Source: Alphaproteobacteria bacterium (GTDB taxonomy: Bacteria > Pseudomonadota > Alphaproteobacteria > Micropepsales > Micropepsaceae). From it: 14,515 nucleotides of DNA. Positions 1-8,409 of this stretch are shown piece by piece. Both the position numbers and the translations under genes were made by a program. The stretch lies in contig JAGWRJ010000112.1 in NCBI GenBank assembly GCA_028869725.1, positions 1 to 14,515 on the forward strand, read 5' to 3'. The notes below the pieces were generated by a model. That model was not told the origin of the DNA, ran no database searches, and worked only from the letters and a program-made list of their open reading frames with translations. The stretch's first letter is position 1. Every line of letters starts with the position of its first letter.

Positions 1-168
1 ACTGCGGAGATGTTGACCAGGGGCGGGCGAGACCGAATCGTCCGAGCGGGTGGTCAGGACGACGACCCAGGGACGACAACCGCAGCAGGAAACGTGCAGG
101 TTGCCGTGCGGACCACCGAATCAAAATGATGTTCGATTCCGTCCAAGTACAGTTTTTGTTTTAGGGGA
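1..168. other. left flank, no gene recognised
   Basis: I see no coding region, RNA gene or strong repeat here; the only open frame crossing it runs into the tRNA fragment and has no recognisable protein features. Because the tRNA fragment to the right has its 3' end facing left, this stretch is most likely chromosomal DNA downstream of the original tRNA-Phe gene. That placement is inferred. Confidence 0.4.
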
Positions 169-216
169 TGGTGGCCAGGGGCGGAATCGAACCACCGACA
201 CGCGGATTTTCAGTCC
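169..216 (-). other. 3' fragment of tRNA-Phe (GAA), likely attachment-site copy
   Basis: Read on the minus strand, this is the 3' part of a tRNA-Phe gene. The CCA end is at 169-171, preceded by a discriminator A and the acceptor 3' strand (173-179). The T stem-loop spans 180-196 with the TTCGA-type loop, the variable loop is 197-201, the anticodon 3' stem is 202-206, and the anticodon loop CTGAAAA (anticodon GAA) is 207-213. Only three bases of the 5' anticodon stem follow (214-216). After that the sequence diverges: D arm and acceptor 5' strand are absent, so this is not a functional tRNA. Tyrosine-recombinase elements commonly integrate at tRNA 3' ends, restoring the tRNA at one junction and leaving a fragment like this at the other. 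The intact gene should lie to the right, outside the window. Confidence 0.85.
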
Positions 217-244
217 AATATGGATTCGTAGCCTTACACCTCTG

Positions 245-258
245 TGCATCATGATGCA
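245..258. repeat. 14-bp perfect palindrome
   Basis: TGCATCATGATGCA is its own reverse complement. It contains two GCAT motifs at 246 and 256, 10 bp apart. The 9-mer ATGATGCAT (251-259) also occurs on the minus strand in the palindromic site at the hipB start (12926-12934). It may be a protein-binding site near the island end; its binding protein is unknown. Confidence 0.5.
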
Positions 259-280
259 TTAGAAATCAATAAGTTAGAAT

Positions 281-320
281 GCACCCACTTGCACACCGGT
301 GCACGAAGTCGCACCCGCAC
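281..320. repeat. GCAC repeats with exact 10-bp phasing next to the attachment fragment
   Basis: GCAC begins at 281, 291, 301 and 311, exactly 10 bp apart, with an extra copy at 317. The intervening six bases differ, so this is a phased short motif rather than a long tandem duplication. A 5-bp inverted repeat TGCAC/GTGCA (290-294 and 299-303) overlaps it. Excisionases and integrase arm-binding domains often use short sites at about one helical turn near attachment sites. Such a role is inferred from position only. Confidence 0.5.
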
Positions 321-367
321 TATGGCGTAGGAATGGCACAGAATTGCTGAATAACGGGAGCACCGCT

Positions 368-3073
368 TTAGTCAGGCTGATCAGCGATACCAAATTGTTT
401 AACAAGGTTTGCAAGCGTCATGTTCTCAGCTATAGCATCATGAGGGATCAGTACATACCTCCACGGTTTTCCACTGTGTTGCGCTGAATAGGCAGCAGCG
501 TTCGCGCACCACCGTACCGCAACGTCCCGTTTTGCAAGTACATCTGGCGAGTCCAACTGATTGCGTGCCTTCGGTTCTAGCATATAGATCGCGTCGTCGG
601 TTTCGGCTACGAAGTCGGGCTGGTATTCCTGTGGATTGCCGCCGTTTAGCGCGTAAAAGAGTTGGAATTGCCCACGCGCTGGCTTGAACCACTTGATGGA
701 GTCACGTTCCAGAATGACAGCCAATTTTCGCTCTGCATCGGAATCGAACTTCTGCACCTCATACAAGCAGCGCCGGAATCCTCCGAACAGATAATGCGCC
801 ATGTTGCTGCGGTCTTTAGGAGCAACTCGATAATCAGCTGGTGATTCGTTGACCCCTAGCGTGTAGGCGCTGGGCTTCAGCTCGGTGAAACCTTTGCTCA
901 CCTTCACTTCGTAGTCCGTAGCATCTTCAAAGTAGTGCTTCTGCATTTGGGAATAGATAAACTCGGTTATTGGCTTTTGATAGCAACGCAGAACTTTGCG
1001 CGTATCTTCTTCTGAAAGATAACCCTTGAAGTGAGAGACTACCTGCCCGGCCAGGCCGTAAAGAAGGTCTGCCTGATCGTCGTAGGACACGTCGTCGAAA
1101 TCCACCAGGCCGCTGACCACGTAGTCCTCGATCCTCGGTTCCTCAACGCCACCACGCCCAAGAGCTACCACGTCACGCTGACCGGTACGCAGATGCTGCA
1201 CCCACAGCTCGTCCGATACGGGCGGGTAATTCAAGGTAGCGAGGTCAAGCTTGAATGATCTGAAGCCGGCTTTCACTTTACCCTTCGGCACCACCAAGAT
1301 GCGTGGTATATCAATCGTGCCACGAATGAGCTCGGCGATTGTCTTATCCACTATTGAAGCTATATCTGGCTTCTCAGTCACGCCCTCAAGTTTCAATTGA
1401 GCGGGTGTGCATTCTGCTTCCACGATTTCCACAATCCGCTCTTTAATATCCGCTAGTTGCAATGCGGTAATGGACGGCACCTTCTCTGGCTGGTTTTCAA
1501 GGCTCTGGATAGCCCGAAATGCCGCCTGCGCCACAAGCTGTTCTTCAGCCTTGGCGAATAAGGGCGGTTTTGTCGCACCGGCAAGTTGGATACTGCCCGT
1601 CATTGCCGCAGGGATTAGACCGAGCGTGTTGGCAAGCACAGATTGCGAAACAACCGTTTTGGTCTTCTGTCCTAGTTGGCCGGCATCAAGCACAACCGCC
1701 TGCAATCGGATTGGCGAATCTGCGCGGTTCGCCTCGTCCACGATCTCCTGAAATTTGTCGTGAGCGACAATGTTGAGCCGGTCTGCTGCGGTGACACCGG
1801 CGCGCTTACCGTAAGGAAGTCGCAAGCCGCGCCCGATGGATTGCTCAATCAGGGTTCTTGCATTTGCTGCGCGTAACGGCACGATCGTATACAGATTCGT
1901 CACGTCCCAGCCCTCCTTGAGCATGTTGACGTGAATGACAATCTCCGTTGGCTCCTCAGGGTCCTCAACCTTGAGCAGCCGCTCCACGATTTCATCGCCT
2001 TCCTCGCTCGACTTGGTGCTGGAATCCACTTGGATCACCTTGTCTTTATACCGGCCTTCAAAGAATCCATTGGACTGAATCAATGCCAGCAATTCGCCAG
2101 CATGGGTTGTATCGCGCGCAATCACTAGCAGAAATGGCTTTACAACTTGGTTACCAATTTCGCGTCCATAGGTTTCAAGTTCCACTTTCACGCTCTCATG
2201 CAACCGGATACCATCCTCTAGCTTCATCCGCTCGATCTGTGGCGCCGACATACCTGCAGGGTTGAAGTCTTTGCGCGTGACTACCGCAGGCTCTTTCACG
2301 AAGCCGTCAGCCATCGCTCGCGCTAGCGGATAGTCGTAAATCACGTTCCTGAACGGCACCGGCCCGCGGCTGGACTCGGTAAACGGCGTGGCCGTTAGTT
2401 CCAACCCCAGGATCGGCTTCAGCTCGTTGATGGCTCTTACGCCAGCACTGGCACGGTAGCGGTGTGACTCGTCCATCAGAAGCACAAGGTCGGGTAGGTT
2501 TGCAAGGTAATCGAAGTAACTTTCGCCGATGTATTCCGACAGCCGCTTGATGCGCGGCGCCTTGCCGCCACGAACCTCGGAGTTGATCTTGGACACGTTG
2601 AAGATGTTGATGCGCACGCCGCCGAACAACGCGCCGCTCGCTGGATCGCGCTGATCATAGTTATCACCAGTGATTAGCGCGGGTGGATTGACGGCAAACT
2701 CGGCGACACCCTTAAACACGTACTTCAGCGTATTGGGGGTGAAATCCGCGATCAGCTTATTATAGATAGTGAGATTGGGCGCCAGCACGAAGAAATTGCT
2801 AATACCCTGTGCGAGGTGAAGGTAACTGATAAAGGCACCCATCAACCGGGTCTTGCCAACACCGGTTGCAAGCGCAAAGCACAGCGATGGAAATTCGCGC
2901 TCGAAATCCGTCACTGATGCAAACTCACTTCTGATCGCCTCCAGCGAAGCGCACACATTCATATCCTTACTTGGCGGCGCAATCTCAGTGATGCGATCCA
3001 GAATCTCCAGCGAGCGACGCTGCGGCGGGCGCAAGCTCAAACGTCCGGCAATCGCGTTGACGTGGCGGTTCAC
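368..3073 (-). CDS. res: type III-style restriction enzyme Res subunit (DEAD/SF2 helicase with C-terminal PD-(D/E)xK nuclease)
   Basis: The product (901 aa from the chosen start) resembles the Res subunit of type III restriction-modification systems, which with Mod translocates on and cuts DNA lacking the modification. Visible motifs are Walker A ATGVGKT (about 69-75), a DESH Walker B box (201-204), TATP motif III (227-230), and motif VI SIGRGLRLP (around 412-420). A C-terminal nuclease signature follows: PD at 819-820, then ExK as EPK at 833-835. The open frame extends upstream to 3253, but that part lies inside mod and is low-complexity and Arg-rich. The GTG at 3073 overlaps the mod stop codon by 4 nt (GTGA), a classic translational-coupling arrangement, so I start there. 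It is the last gene of the leftward block, and no clear terminator is visible after it. All catalytic motifs look intact. Assignment to type III is firm at family level; the recognition site is unknown. Confidence 0.9.
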   Translation of the reverse strand: MNRHVNAIAGRLSLRPPQRRSLEILDRITEIAPPSKDMNVCASLEAIRSEFASVTDFEREFPSLCFALATGVGKTRLMGAFISYLHLAQGISNFFVLAPNLTIYNKLIADFTPNTLKYVFKGVAEFAVNPPALITGDNYDQRDPASGALFGGVRINIFNVSKINSEVRGGKAPRIKRLSEYIGESYFDYLANLPDLVLLMDESHRYRASAGVRAINELKPILGLELTATPFTESSRGPVPFRNVIYDYPLARAMADGFVKEPAVVTRKDFNPAGMSAPQIERMKLEDGIRLHESVKVELETYGREIGNQVVKPFLLVIARDTTHAGELLALIQSNGFFEGRYKDKVIQVDSSTKSSEEGDEIVERLLKVEDPEEPTEIVIHVNMLKEGWDVTNLYTIVPLRAANARTLIEQSIGRGLRLPYGKRAGVTAADRLNIVAHDKFQEIVDEANRADSPIRLQAVVLDAGQLGQKTKTVVSQSVLANTLGLIPAAMTGSIQLAGATKPPLFAKAEEQLVAQAAFRAIQSLENQPEKVPSITALQLADIKERIVEIVEAECTPAQLKLEGVTEKPDIASIVDKTIAELIRGTIDIPRILVVPKGKVKAGFRSFKLDLATLNYPPVSDELWVQHLRTGQRDVVALGRGGVEEPRIEDYVVSGLVDFDDVSYDDQADLLYGLAGQVVSHFKGYLSEEDTRKVLRCYQKPITEFIYSQMQKHYFEDATDYEVKVSKGFTELKPSAYTLGVNESPADYRVAPKDRSNMAHYLFGGFRRCLYEVQKFDSDAERKLAVILERDSIKWFKPARGQFQLFYALNGGNPQEYQPDFVAETDDAIYMLEPKARNQLDSPDVLAKRDVAVRWCANAAAYSAQHSGKPWRYVLIPHDAIAENMTLANLVKQFGIADQPD

Positions 3074-4692
3074 TTCGCCTCTCCGTCGTCGAACAAGCCC
3101 TGCTGCCCTGCCTTGGGCGGCACTTTTGGCAAGTTTTCCACTTGCAAGCTGTAATCGTCGTGCCCCCACTCGCAGCGCGAAAGCACCTGCTTCGGAATCT
3201 TGCGTACTGTTAGATTTTCGTATGCATCCGCACGCGCACGGAACGCCGTACATAGCACCAGCAAGGAGCGTTCTGGCCCCACTTCATCGTTCAACTGCTG
3301 CAACTGCTCGTGGTTCAAGCTGGCAGTGGTGATGTAAAGAAAATCGCGCTCGGTCGAATGGCCGTGCTGCCAGTACACCGAATCCGACGGCGCGTAGGTG
3401 AAGCCTTCCAGCTTGCACAGCGCCTCGGCCAGCATCGCCGCGTTGTACTCGCGGTTGATGACCCAGTTGCCCCACTTGTCCTTTGCCAGCAGCGAAGGCG
3501 CCAAGCGGTAATAACGGAATCCTCCGCCCCCCTTCCAGCCCACAGCCTTGGTGATGCCGCCGGCGTCCTCGCCGTCAATGACCTTTTTCAGTCGCGGGAT
3601 GATGTGCGTGTGGCAGTGCGCGCCCAGTTCCACCATGATCCAGCGTCGGCCCATCTTCTGAGCCACGGCGCCCGTGGTGCCGGAACCGGCGAAGGAATCG
3701 AGGACGAGGTCGCCAGGATCGGTGGCCAGCGTCAGTATGCGTTCAAGCAACCGTTCCGGTTTGGGAGTATCGAAAAGATTCTCATCAAACAATGCACGCA
3801 TCTCTTTCTTCGATTCGTCATTGTGACCAACCTCGTTGTAACTCCAGATAGTTGTGCACGGAATCGAATCAACAACTTCCGATAGAAATCGTTTGTAAGC
3901 AGGCCGAGCATCGCCTTCAACGCCGAACCAGATCCTATTGTCCGCTATCAGCTCCGCAAATTTCTCCTTTGTGTAGCGCCAACTTGTTCCTGATGGTGGA
4001 AGAACCTCCCGACCAGAAGGCAACATGACAGGAAAGATGGCGTAGTCACGGGCCTCGTTGCGCAAAACGTCGCTTGCCTTCCAAGGGCCGCGTGGGTCGT
4101 TGTCTCGATTCGTATACCTACCTGTCTGCTTATCTGTCTTCGGAAGCCGGCCAAGATTGAACTTGGCAAGATTCTTTGCCATAACAAGAACAAAGTCGTG
4201 AGACGTAGAAAAATATTTCGAGTCTGATTTCGGCGCGTATTTCTTCTGCCAGATGACAGTTGAAACAAAGTTCCCGCGACCAAACACCTCATCGCACAAC
4301 ACCTTCAGGTAGTGCGCTTCGTTGTCGTCGATCGTGATCCACAGCGAACCGTCGTCCGACAGCAGCCGCCTTATCAGCTCCAACCGGTCACGCATCAGCG
4401 ACAGCCACAGCGAATGCTCGACGCCGTCGTCGTAATGGGTGAACGCGCTGCCGGTGTTGTACGGAGGATCGATAAAGCAGCACTTCACCTTACCCGCGAA
4501 CTCCTGCTCCAGCGCCTTCAGCGCCAACAGGTTGTCGCCGAAGATCAGCCGGTTGTCGAAGATGTCGTGCTCCGTCACCCGCTGCGCCGCGTGGTACGAC
4601 TTCGCCGGATCCTCCAGCAAAATCCGCGGCTCCAGCTTCGGCCGGCTCTCCTTCCCGATCCACGTTAACTCAAGTTTTTGCTTGTTCGTCAT
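3070..4692 (-). CDS. mod: type III-style site-specific DNA methyltransferase (Mod)
   Basis: A 540-aa SAM-dependent DNA amino-methyltransferase. The catalytic motif IV DPPY (75-78, in FIDPPYNTG) precedes the SAM-binding motif I FAGSGTT (334-340), the beta-class order typical of type III Mod subunits. The long region between them (about 150-330) is the expected place of the target-recognition domain. DPPY in this class usually means N6-adenine methylation, which is an inference here. Mod gives sequence specificity to the Res partner, whose gene starts within the mod stop codon. The start ATG at 4692 has no strong Shine-Dalgarno sequence. In-frame codons upstream reach a stop without an alternative start. 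It lies 52 nt after the AAA ATPase gene. Motifs are complete, so host DNA is probably modified by this enzyme. Confidence 0.92.
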   Translation of the reverse strand: MTNKQKLELTWIGKESRPKLEPRILLEDPAKSYHAAQRVTEHDIFDNRLIFGDNLLALKALEQEFAGKVKCCFIDPPYNTGSAFTHYDDGVEHSLWLSLMRDRLELIRRLLSDDGSLWITIDDNEAHYLKVLCDEVFGRGNFVSTVIWQKKYAPKSDSKYFSTSHDFVLVMAKNLAKFNLGRLPKTDKQTGRYTNRDNDPRGPWKASDVLRNEARDYAIFPVMLPSGREVLPPSGTSWRYTKEKFAELIADNRIWFGVEGDARPAYKRFLSEVVDSIPCTTIWSYNEVGHNDESKKEMRALFDENLFDTPKPERLLERILTLATDPGDLVLDSFAGSGTTGAVAQKMGRRWIMVELGAHCHTHIIPRLKKVIDGEDAGGITKAVGWKGGGGFRYYRLAPSLLAKDKWGNWVINREYNAAMLAEALCKLEGFTYAPSDSVYWQHGHSTERDFLYITTASLNHEQLQQLNDEVGPERSLLVLCTAFRARADAYENLTVRKIPKQVLSRCEWGHDDYSLQVENLPKVPPKAGQQGLFDDGEAK

Positions 4693-4744
4693 TCGCCAGC
4701 CGTCCCAGCTCGATCATCTGCGCGCACATATTCAGGCCAATCGA

Positions 4745-7033
4745 TTAGGGCGGCGTGCCCTTGTGCACGACAATCAGGGCACGATCAACGTAGCTCTTCA
4801 ATTCAGTCGCACTGATAGCCACCGTATCGGCGTCGGGGTTGGTGTCATGATGGAACTGACCGGCGTAGTCATTTATCTCGGTCAGCTCATCAACGAGGTT
4901 CTTTGCATAGCACAATGGGTTCGATCCCGTTGCATCGCGAATGAGGCGGATGAGCTGACCAAACAAAAGGTCTGTTGGAAGAAGTCCTGGGAACCGACGA
5001 TAGAGATAGCCTTCTAATAGTGGCCGTATTGCTTTGGCCACCGCAACAGGATCGCCGCCTTGCCCACTCGCAATTCCGTAAAGCATTCTATGATGTTTGG
5101 CGTAGAGCGATTCGCACTCCACGTCTATGTCGATCGGCGCGAATCCAGTGTAGCCGTTGGCTATTGCGACAAGTTGAAGGATGCCGATAGGTCTTGCATT
5201 GTCGTCCTTTCTCATGGCATCACGTAAATCGCGTAAGAAATACGCATCATGCGCAAGCACAATGAGTTGCGCAGCCAGGGAACCGACCCTTCTAAGCACT
5301 GCGATGGTATGGTGCCGACGATTCCTGTCCAAGCTGCACATGGGGTCGTCAATCACGACAACCCGATCTGTCAACTTCGGGTCACTGATTGCACAAGCGA
5401 TAAAGAACGCAAACGCCAGTGTCCGTTTATCACCTTCGCTAAGGGCCTTGGCAAACGGCGGCATGCCAGATTCCACTGGAATGGACTTTCCGCGCATACA
5501 TAGGCCGTACTCGGCTCTTGGCGCGTTGCCTCGAAAATTCGCGCTCATGCCCTCTATGCTGAACATTGCCCCGAACTTCTTCAGGAGTGAATTGATCGAC
5601 CCTTGGTACTTGCTCAGCGTTACTTCCATCAGCTGATCGAGTTTCTCCCGTGCCGTCTTTTTTGCCTCGTCGGCAACGGTTAGGTTCGTTCGTGCCCCGG
5701 CCAGCTGATTTAATAGATCAACGACTTTCGGTTCGTATCGTGACGTTCCGAGTTGAACCTGTTGCAATCGTGCCTGCAGCTGTTCGGTACTTTCACTGTT
5801 TAGCTGCGTCTTGTACTTGTTGATAGCGTCATTCGCTGCCTTGATTGAGGCGTTCAACATGCGGATCGGTGCCACAACCCGCTCCCAGAGTTGCGCCGCC
5901 TTGGCTTTATCCTCAGGGCTCCCAACTGATTCCGCAGGAGTGAGCTGCTTACAGTTGAGCAAGCCGCTAATGAGTTCGCGAAATGACGTAAGCGCGGCGT
6001 TCGCCTCCTCCCGCTGGAACACGATTGGGGGCAACAGCACATAATCTGACCATGCAGAACAACGAGCGCTCGCGACCCTGGCCGCTTGGGAGACGCCATC
6101 GATAATACTTGGTGCGTAACTTCGAGCAGTGTTCTCTGCGAGTACCGCGATCTTGTCCTTCAGATCTGCATAGGCGGCATCGAAATGGGCTTGGTAGGAG
6201 CGTACAAGATCGCTGCCGCTCGTATCCTGATTGCAATAAGGGCATGTGGCGCCGCCCCCGAACTGGCGGCCTTGACTCAACCATGTCTCCGCGCCCCTCC
6301 CGCCCAGTTTCGCAATGTGCTGTTTGACCCGCGCTTCAGCTTCTTTATGTACGTTTGCGACCGACAAAGCCAGTTTTGCAAAAACTTCTTCGATGTTAAA
6401 CTCCGGCTCGGAAATGGCTTCGGGTGCAAGCTTCGCCTGAATCGCCGCAACACTTTTTGCCGCAGTGATGCGTTTCTGGAGATCGGTGGTTTGCTTGTCG
6501 GCGTCTAGTACTCGCGGCAGACGCTCGAACTGAGCCAAGGTCACCCCACCATGGAACCCCGACAGCTCCCGCTCAGCGTGTTGCACAGCTTGAGCCGCCT
6601 CGCGTGACGCCGCAGTTGCTTCTTCGACCTTTTGACGTGCCGCGACCGCCGCCTCACCCAACGCAAATTCCAGAAGATGCCTGCGGTGGTCAGTGCTTAC
6701 CTCACCACCTGAGTGGACGTTGCGTCCGATGAAGTCAGCGTCAAACACCAAAAGTTCTGAGCGGGCTTCGGACCACGCTCCGCTCTGAAACGTTACCTTG
6801 TACCCATTGCCGAACTGAAGCACGACTTCGGGCGCGCTGGTACCATCAACCGTCTTGCTTGCCTCGATCAATAACGGGTCGTTGATAGCCGCCGAGCGCA
6901 AAACTGTCGCAAGTGTTGACTTCCCGCGACCGTTGTCAGCATAAACAAGCGTGGCCTTCTCGAGCTTATGCGGCTTGCCATTGGCCTGGTACAACAATCC
7001 GACCCCTTGGATACTCTCGATTCGCTCAAGCAT
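4745..7033 (-). CDS. AAA_13/RloC-like SMC-type ATPase, candidate anticodon nuclease
   Basis: A 762-aa ATPase with split ABC/SMC-like halves. Walker A (NGRGKST, about 34-40) is near the N-terminus. A coiled-coil region contains a CPYC zinc-hook-like motif (264-267), then the signature-like LSEGDKRTLAFA (531-542) and Walker B VVVIDDP with the D-loop SLD (about 558-568). This layout resembles the PF13166 group that includes PrrC and RloC. The last 100 residues carry R-x3-E (R670, E674) and a later HH (728-729), reminiscent of the Arg-Glu-His set of anticodon nucleases. The Glu-to-His spacing here is about 54 residues, longer than I recall for PrrC or RloC, so nuclease activity is only a hypothesis. 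The frame opens at a GTG (7057), but an AGGGGAG Shine-Dalgarno precedes the ATG at 7033, which I choose. PrrC-type proteins are known to guard restriction systems, which fits the adjacent mod-res. Confidence 0.8.
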   Translation of the reverse strand: MLERIESIQGVGLLYQANGKPHKLEKATLVYADNGRGKSTLATVLRSAAINDPLLIEASKTVDGTSAPEVVLQFGNGYKVTFQSGAWSEARSELLVFDADFIGRNVHSGGEVSTDHRRHLLEFALGEAAVAARQKVEEATAASREAAQAVQHAERELSGFHGGVTLAQFERLPRVLDADKQTTDLQKRITAAKSVAAIQAKLAPEAISEPEFNIEEVFAKLALSVANVHKEAEARVKQHIAKLGGRGAETWLSQGRQFGGGATCPYCNQDTSGSDLVRSYQAHFDAAYADLKDKIAVLAENTARSYAPSIIDGVSQAARVASARCSAWSDYVLLPPIVFQREEANAALTSFRELISGLLNCKQLTPAESVGSPEDKAKAAQLWERVVAPIRMLNASIKAANDAINKYKTQLNSESTEQLQARLQQVQLGTSRYEPKVVDLLNQLAGARTNLTVADEAKKTAREKLDQLMEVTLSKYQGSINSLLKKFGAMFSIEGMSANFRGNAPRAEYGLCMRGKSIPVESGMPPFAKALSEGDKRTLAFAFFIACAISDPKLTDRVVVIDDPMCSLDRNRRHHTIAVLRRVGSLAAQLIVLAHDAYFLRDLRDAMRKDDNARPIGILQLVAIANGYTGFAPIDIDVECESLYAKHHRMLYGIASGQGGDPVAVAKAIRPLLEGYLYRRFPGLLPTDLLFGQLIRLIRDATGSNPLCYAKNLVDELTEINDYAGQFHHDTNPDADTVAISATELKSYVDRALIVVHKGTPP

Positions 7034-7038
7034 CACAT

Positions 7039-7045
7039 CTCCCCT
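7039..7045 (-). promoter_or_regulatory. Shine-Dalgarno deciding the AAA ATPase start
   Basis: On the minus strand AGGGGAG lies 5 nt before the ATG at 7033 and downstream of the alternative GTG at 7057. This supports the shorter protein starting MLERIES. Confidence 0.65.
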
Positions 7046-7090
7046 GTGCCCAAGCACTCACAACAAATGGACGATTATGCCTTTGCGTGG

Positions 7091-8380
7091 TCATTCGGTT
7101 GATCCGTCATCATCAAAGCCAATGGCCTTCAGACCCAATCCTTCAATTTCCTGAAGCGACTTGCCTGCAATCCCTTGTAGATCACCATACATCCCAACAG
7201 TTGATCTCATGACATTGTCAATCTGGATTTCACGCTTTGCCCATTGTTTTTGCATGACCTTCTTCTCTTTTGCAAGGTCGTCCTGCATTGAAGAAAACGC
7301 TTCCACGATGGCTTCTACCCGTTGCCGGAAACGAGATCCGGTGAGATATTGATAGAGCAGCTCGGCCTTGGTCTGCTGGCCAACCGAAATCTGCCGGGCC
7401 GTATTTACCTGCACGAGCAGGTCGCGAAGAATGGTTGCCATAGGCACAATGACGCGATGACTCACAACCCAGACGCTATCCCGGAGATCGAACGTTTCGA
7501 TATCTTTCGGCATCGCCTGGCTCACCAGCACGGACAGATCGGCTTTGGCAGCACGTTGATCATCACGGAGCTTGGGAAGCCAGCCGTCGCTCCAATTCTT
7601 TGTTCGCTTGGATTCCCACAGAATCACGCCGCAAGATTGGCCTGCCGGACTCACGACACGTTGAAGCACGTCGCCGCCGAATTCACCTTTGGGAACCGGT
7701 TCGATCACGTCAAATAGAAATTTAGCACGCAGTAGTGTCTCCAGCTCCAGTTCCTGCACTTCGCCCTGCAACTGCTGCGAGCCTTGTTCGGCTTTGCGCT
7801 TCAAATCCTCAATCTGCCTGCTCATGGAGGCGATGGTCTGCTCTTTCTCCGCTACTTTGAGCTTGAGAGATTCCTCGGCCTCCTGTACGGCTTTACTGCG
7901 CACTGCGGCCAAGTTCTCCTGAACACGCTTCTCAACGGTCAGATCTACTTCGCGCATTTTATCGTCAAGCTCGCGGTGCTTCCTGAGCAGGTCAGCCTGT
8001 GACTTCTGGGCTTCGGCAAGCTTTTTGTCACGCTCCTTCAGCACATCCTGAAGGTCGGCGACTTCCTTCGTTTTTTGCTCAAGATCGGTAGCTGCCGCAA
8101 GCTTGGCTTTCTTTGCTTCTTCCTCTGTGATACGCACGCGGTCCTTTTGAAGTTGCGCCGCTACGTGATCGGCGACTTGCTGGTTGAGCTTGGACCGGCT
8201 TTCCTCAAGTGCCCTGGCTTGGTCGCTGACTGCTTTTTCTCGCCGAGCGATCTCGGTGTTCTGGGCCGATAGTTTCGCCTCGTACTCCTGTTTGGTAAGG
8301 GCTAGCAACGGTGCCGCCAAGCTTTCTGTAAGCTTGATCTCGGTGCCACAGTTTGGGCATTTGATAGTAGGGTCTGCCAT
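7091..8380 (-). CDS. DUF2130 protein: CPNC motif, long coiled coil, PD-(D/E)xK-like nuclease domain
   Basis: A 429-aa protein with three parts. The N-terminus has a single CPNC pair (C8, C11), half of a zinc ribbon. Residues about 30-225 form a long charged, heptad-like coiled coil rich in Ala, Glu, Lys and Gln. Residues about 205-330 match my recollection of DUF2130. There, ELELE (about 210-214), GGD (235-237) and WESK (255-258) have the E-D-ExK pattern of a PD-(D/E)xK nuclease fold. Function is not established for the family as far as I know; a DNA-cleaving or DNA-binding role in defence is inferred. The start at 8380 is supported by an AAGGGGGT Shine-Dalgarno at 8387-8394. It lies 29 nt after the helicase gene and 57 nt before the AAA ATPase gene, in the same apparent operon. 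Confidence 0.8.
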   Translation of the reverse strand: MADPTIKCPNCGTEIKLTESLAAPLLALTKQEYEAKLSAQNTEIARREKAVSDQARALEESRSKLNQQVADHVAAQLQKDRVRITEEEAKKAKLAAATDLEQKTKEVADLQDVLKERDKKLAEAQKSQADLLRKHRELDDKMREVDLTVEKRVQENLAAVRSKAVQEAEESLKLKVAEKEQTIASMSRQIEDLKRKAEQGSQQLQGEVQELELETLLRAKFLFDVIEPVPKGEFGGDVLQRVVSPAGQSCGVILWESKRTKNWSDGWLPKLRDDQRAAKADLSVLVSQAMPKDIETFDLRDSVWVVSHRVIVPMATILRDLLVQVNTARQISVGQQTKAELLYQYLTGSRFRQRVEAIVEAFSSMQDDLAKEKKVMQKQWAKREIQIDNVMRSTVGMYGDLQGIAGKSLQEIEGLGLKAIGFDDDGSTE

Positions 8381-8409
8381 GGTTCTACCCCCTTGGAAAT
8401 TTGCCCGCT

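Noticed and set aside
169..240. Complete tRNA gene
   Set aside because: The D arm and the 5' acceptor strand are missing; similarity stops at 216.
50..262. Plus-strand 70-aa open frame at the left edge
   Set aside because: Runs through the tRNA fragment and resembles no protein.
2853..3332. Plus-strand 159-aa open frame
   Set aside because: Antisense to res and mod, and its composition follows the opposite strand's codons.
3310..3885. Plus-strand 191-aa open frame
   Set aside because: Lies antisense inside mod, which has complete methyltransferase motifs.
4439..5017. Plus-strand 192-aa open frame
   Set aside because: Antisense to mod and the AAA ATPase gene, with no recognisable features.
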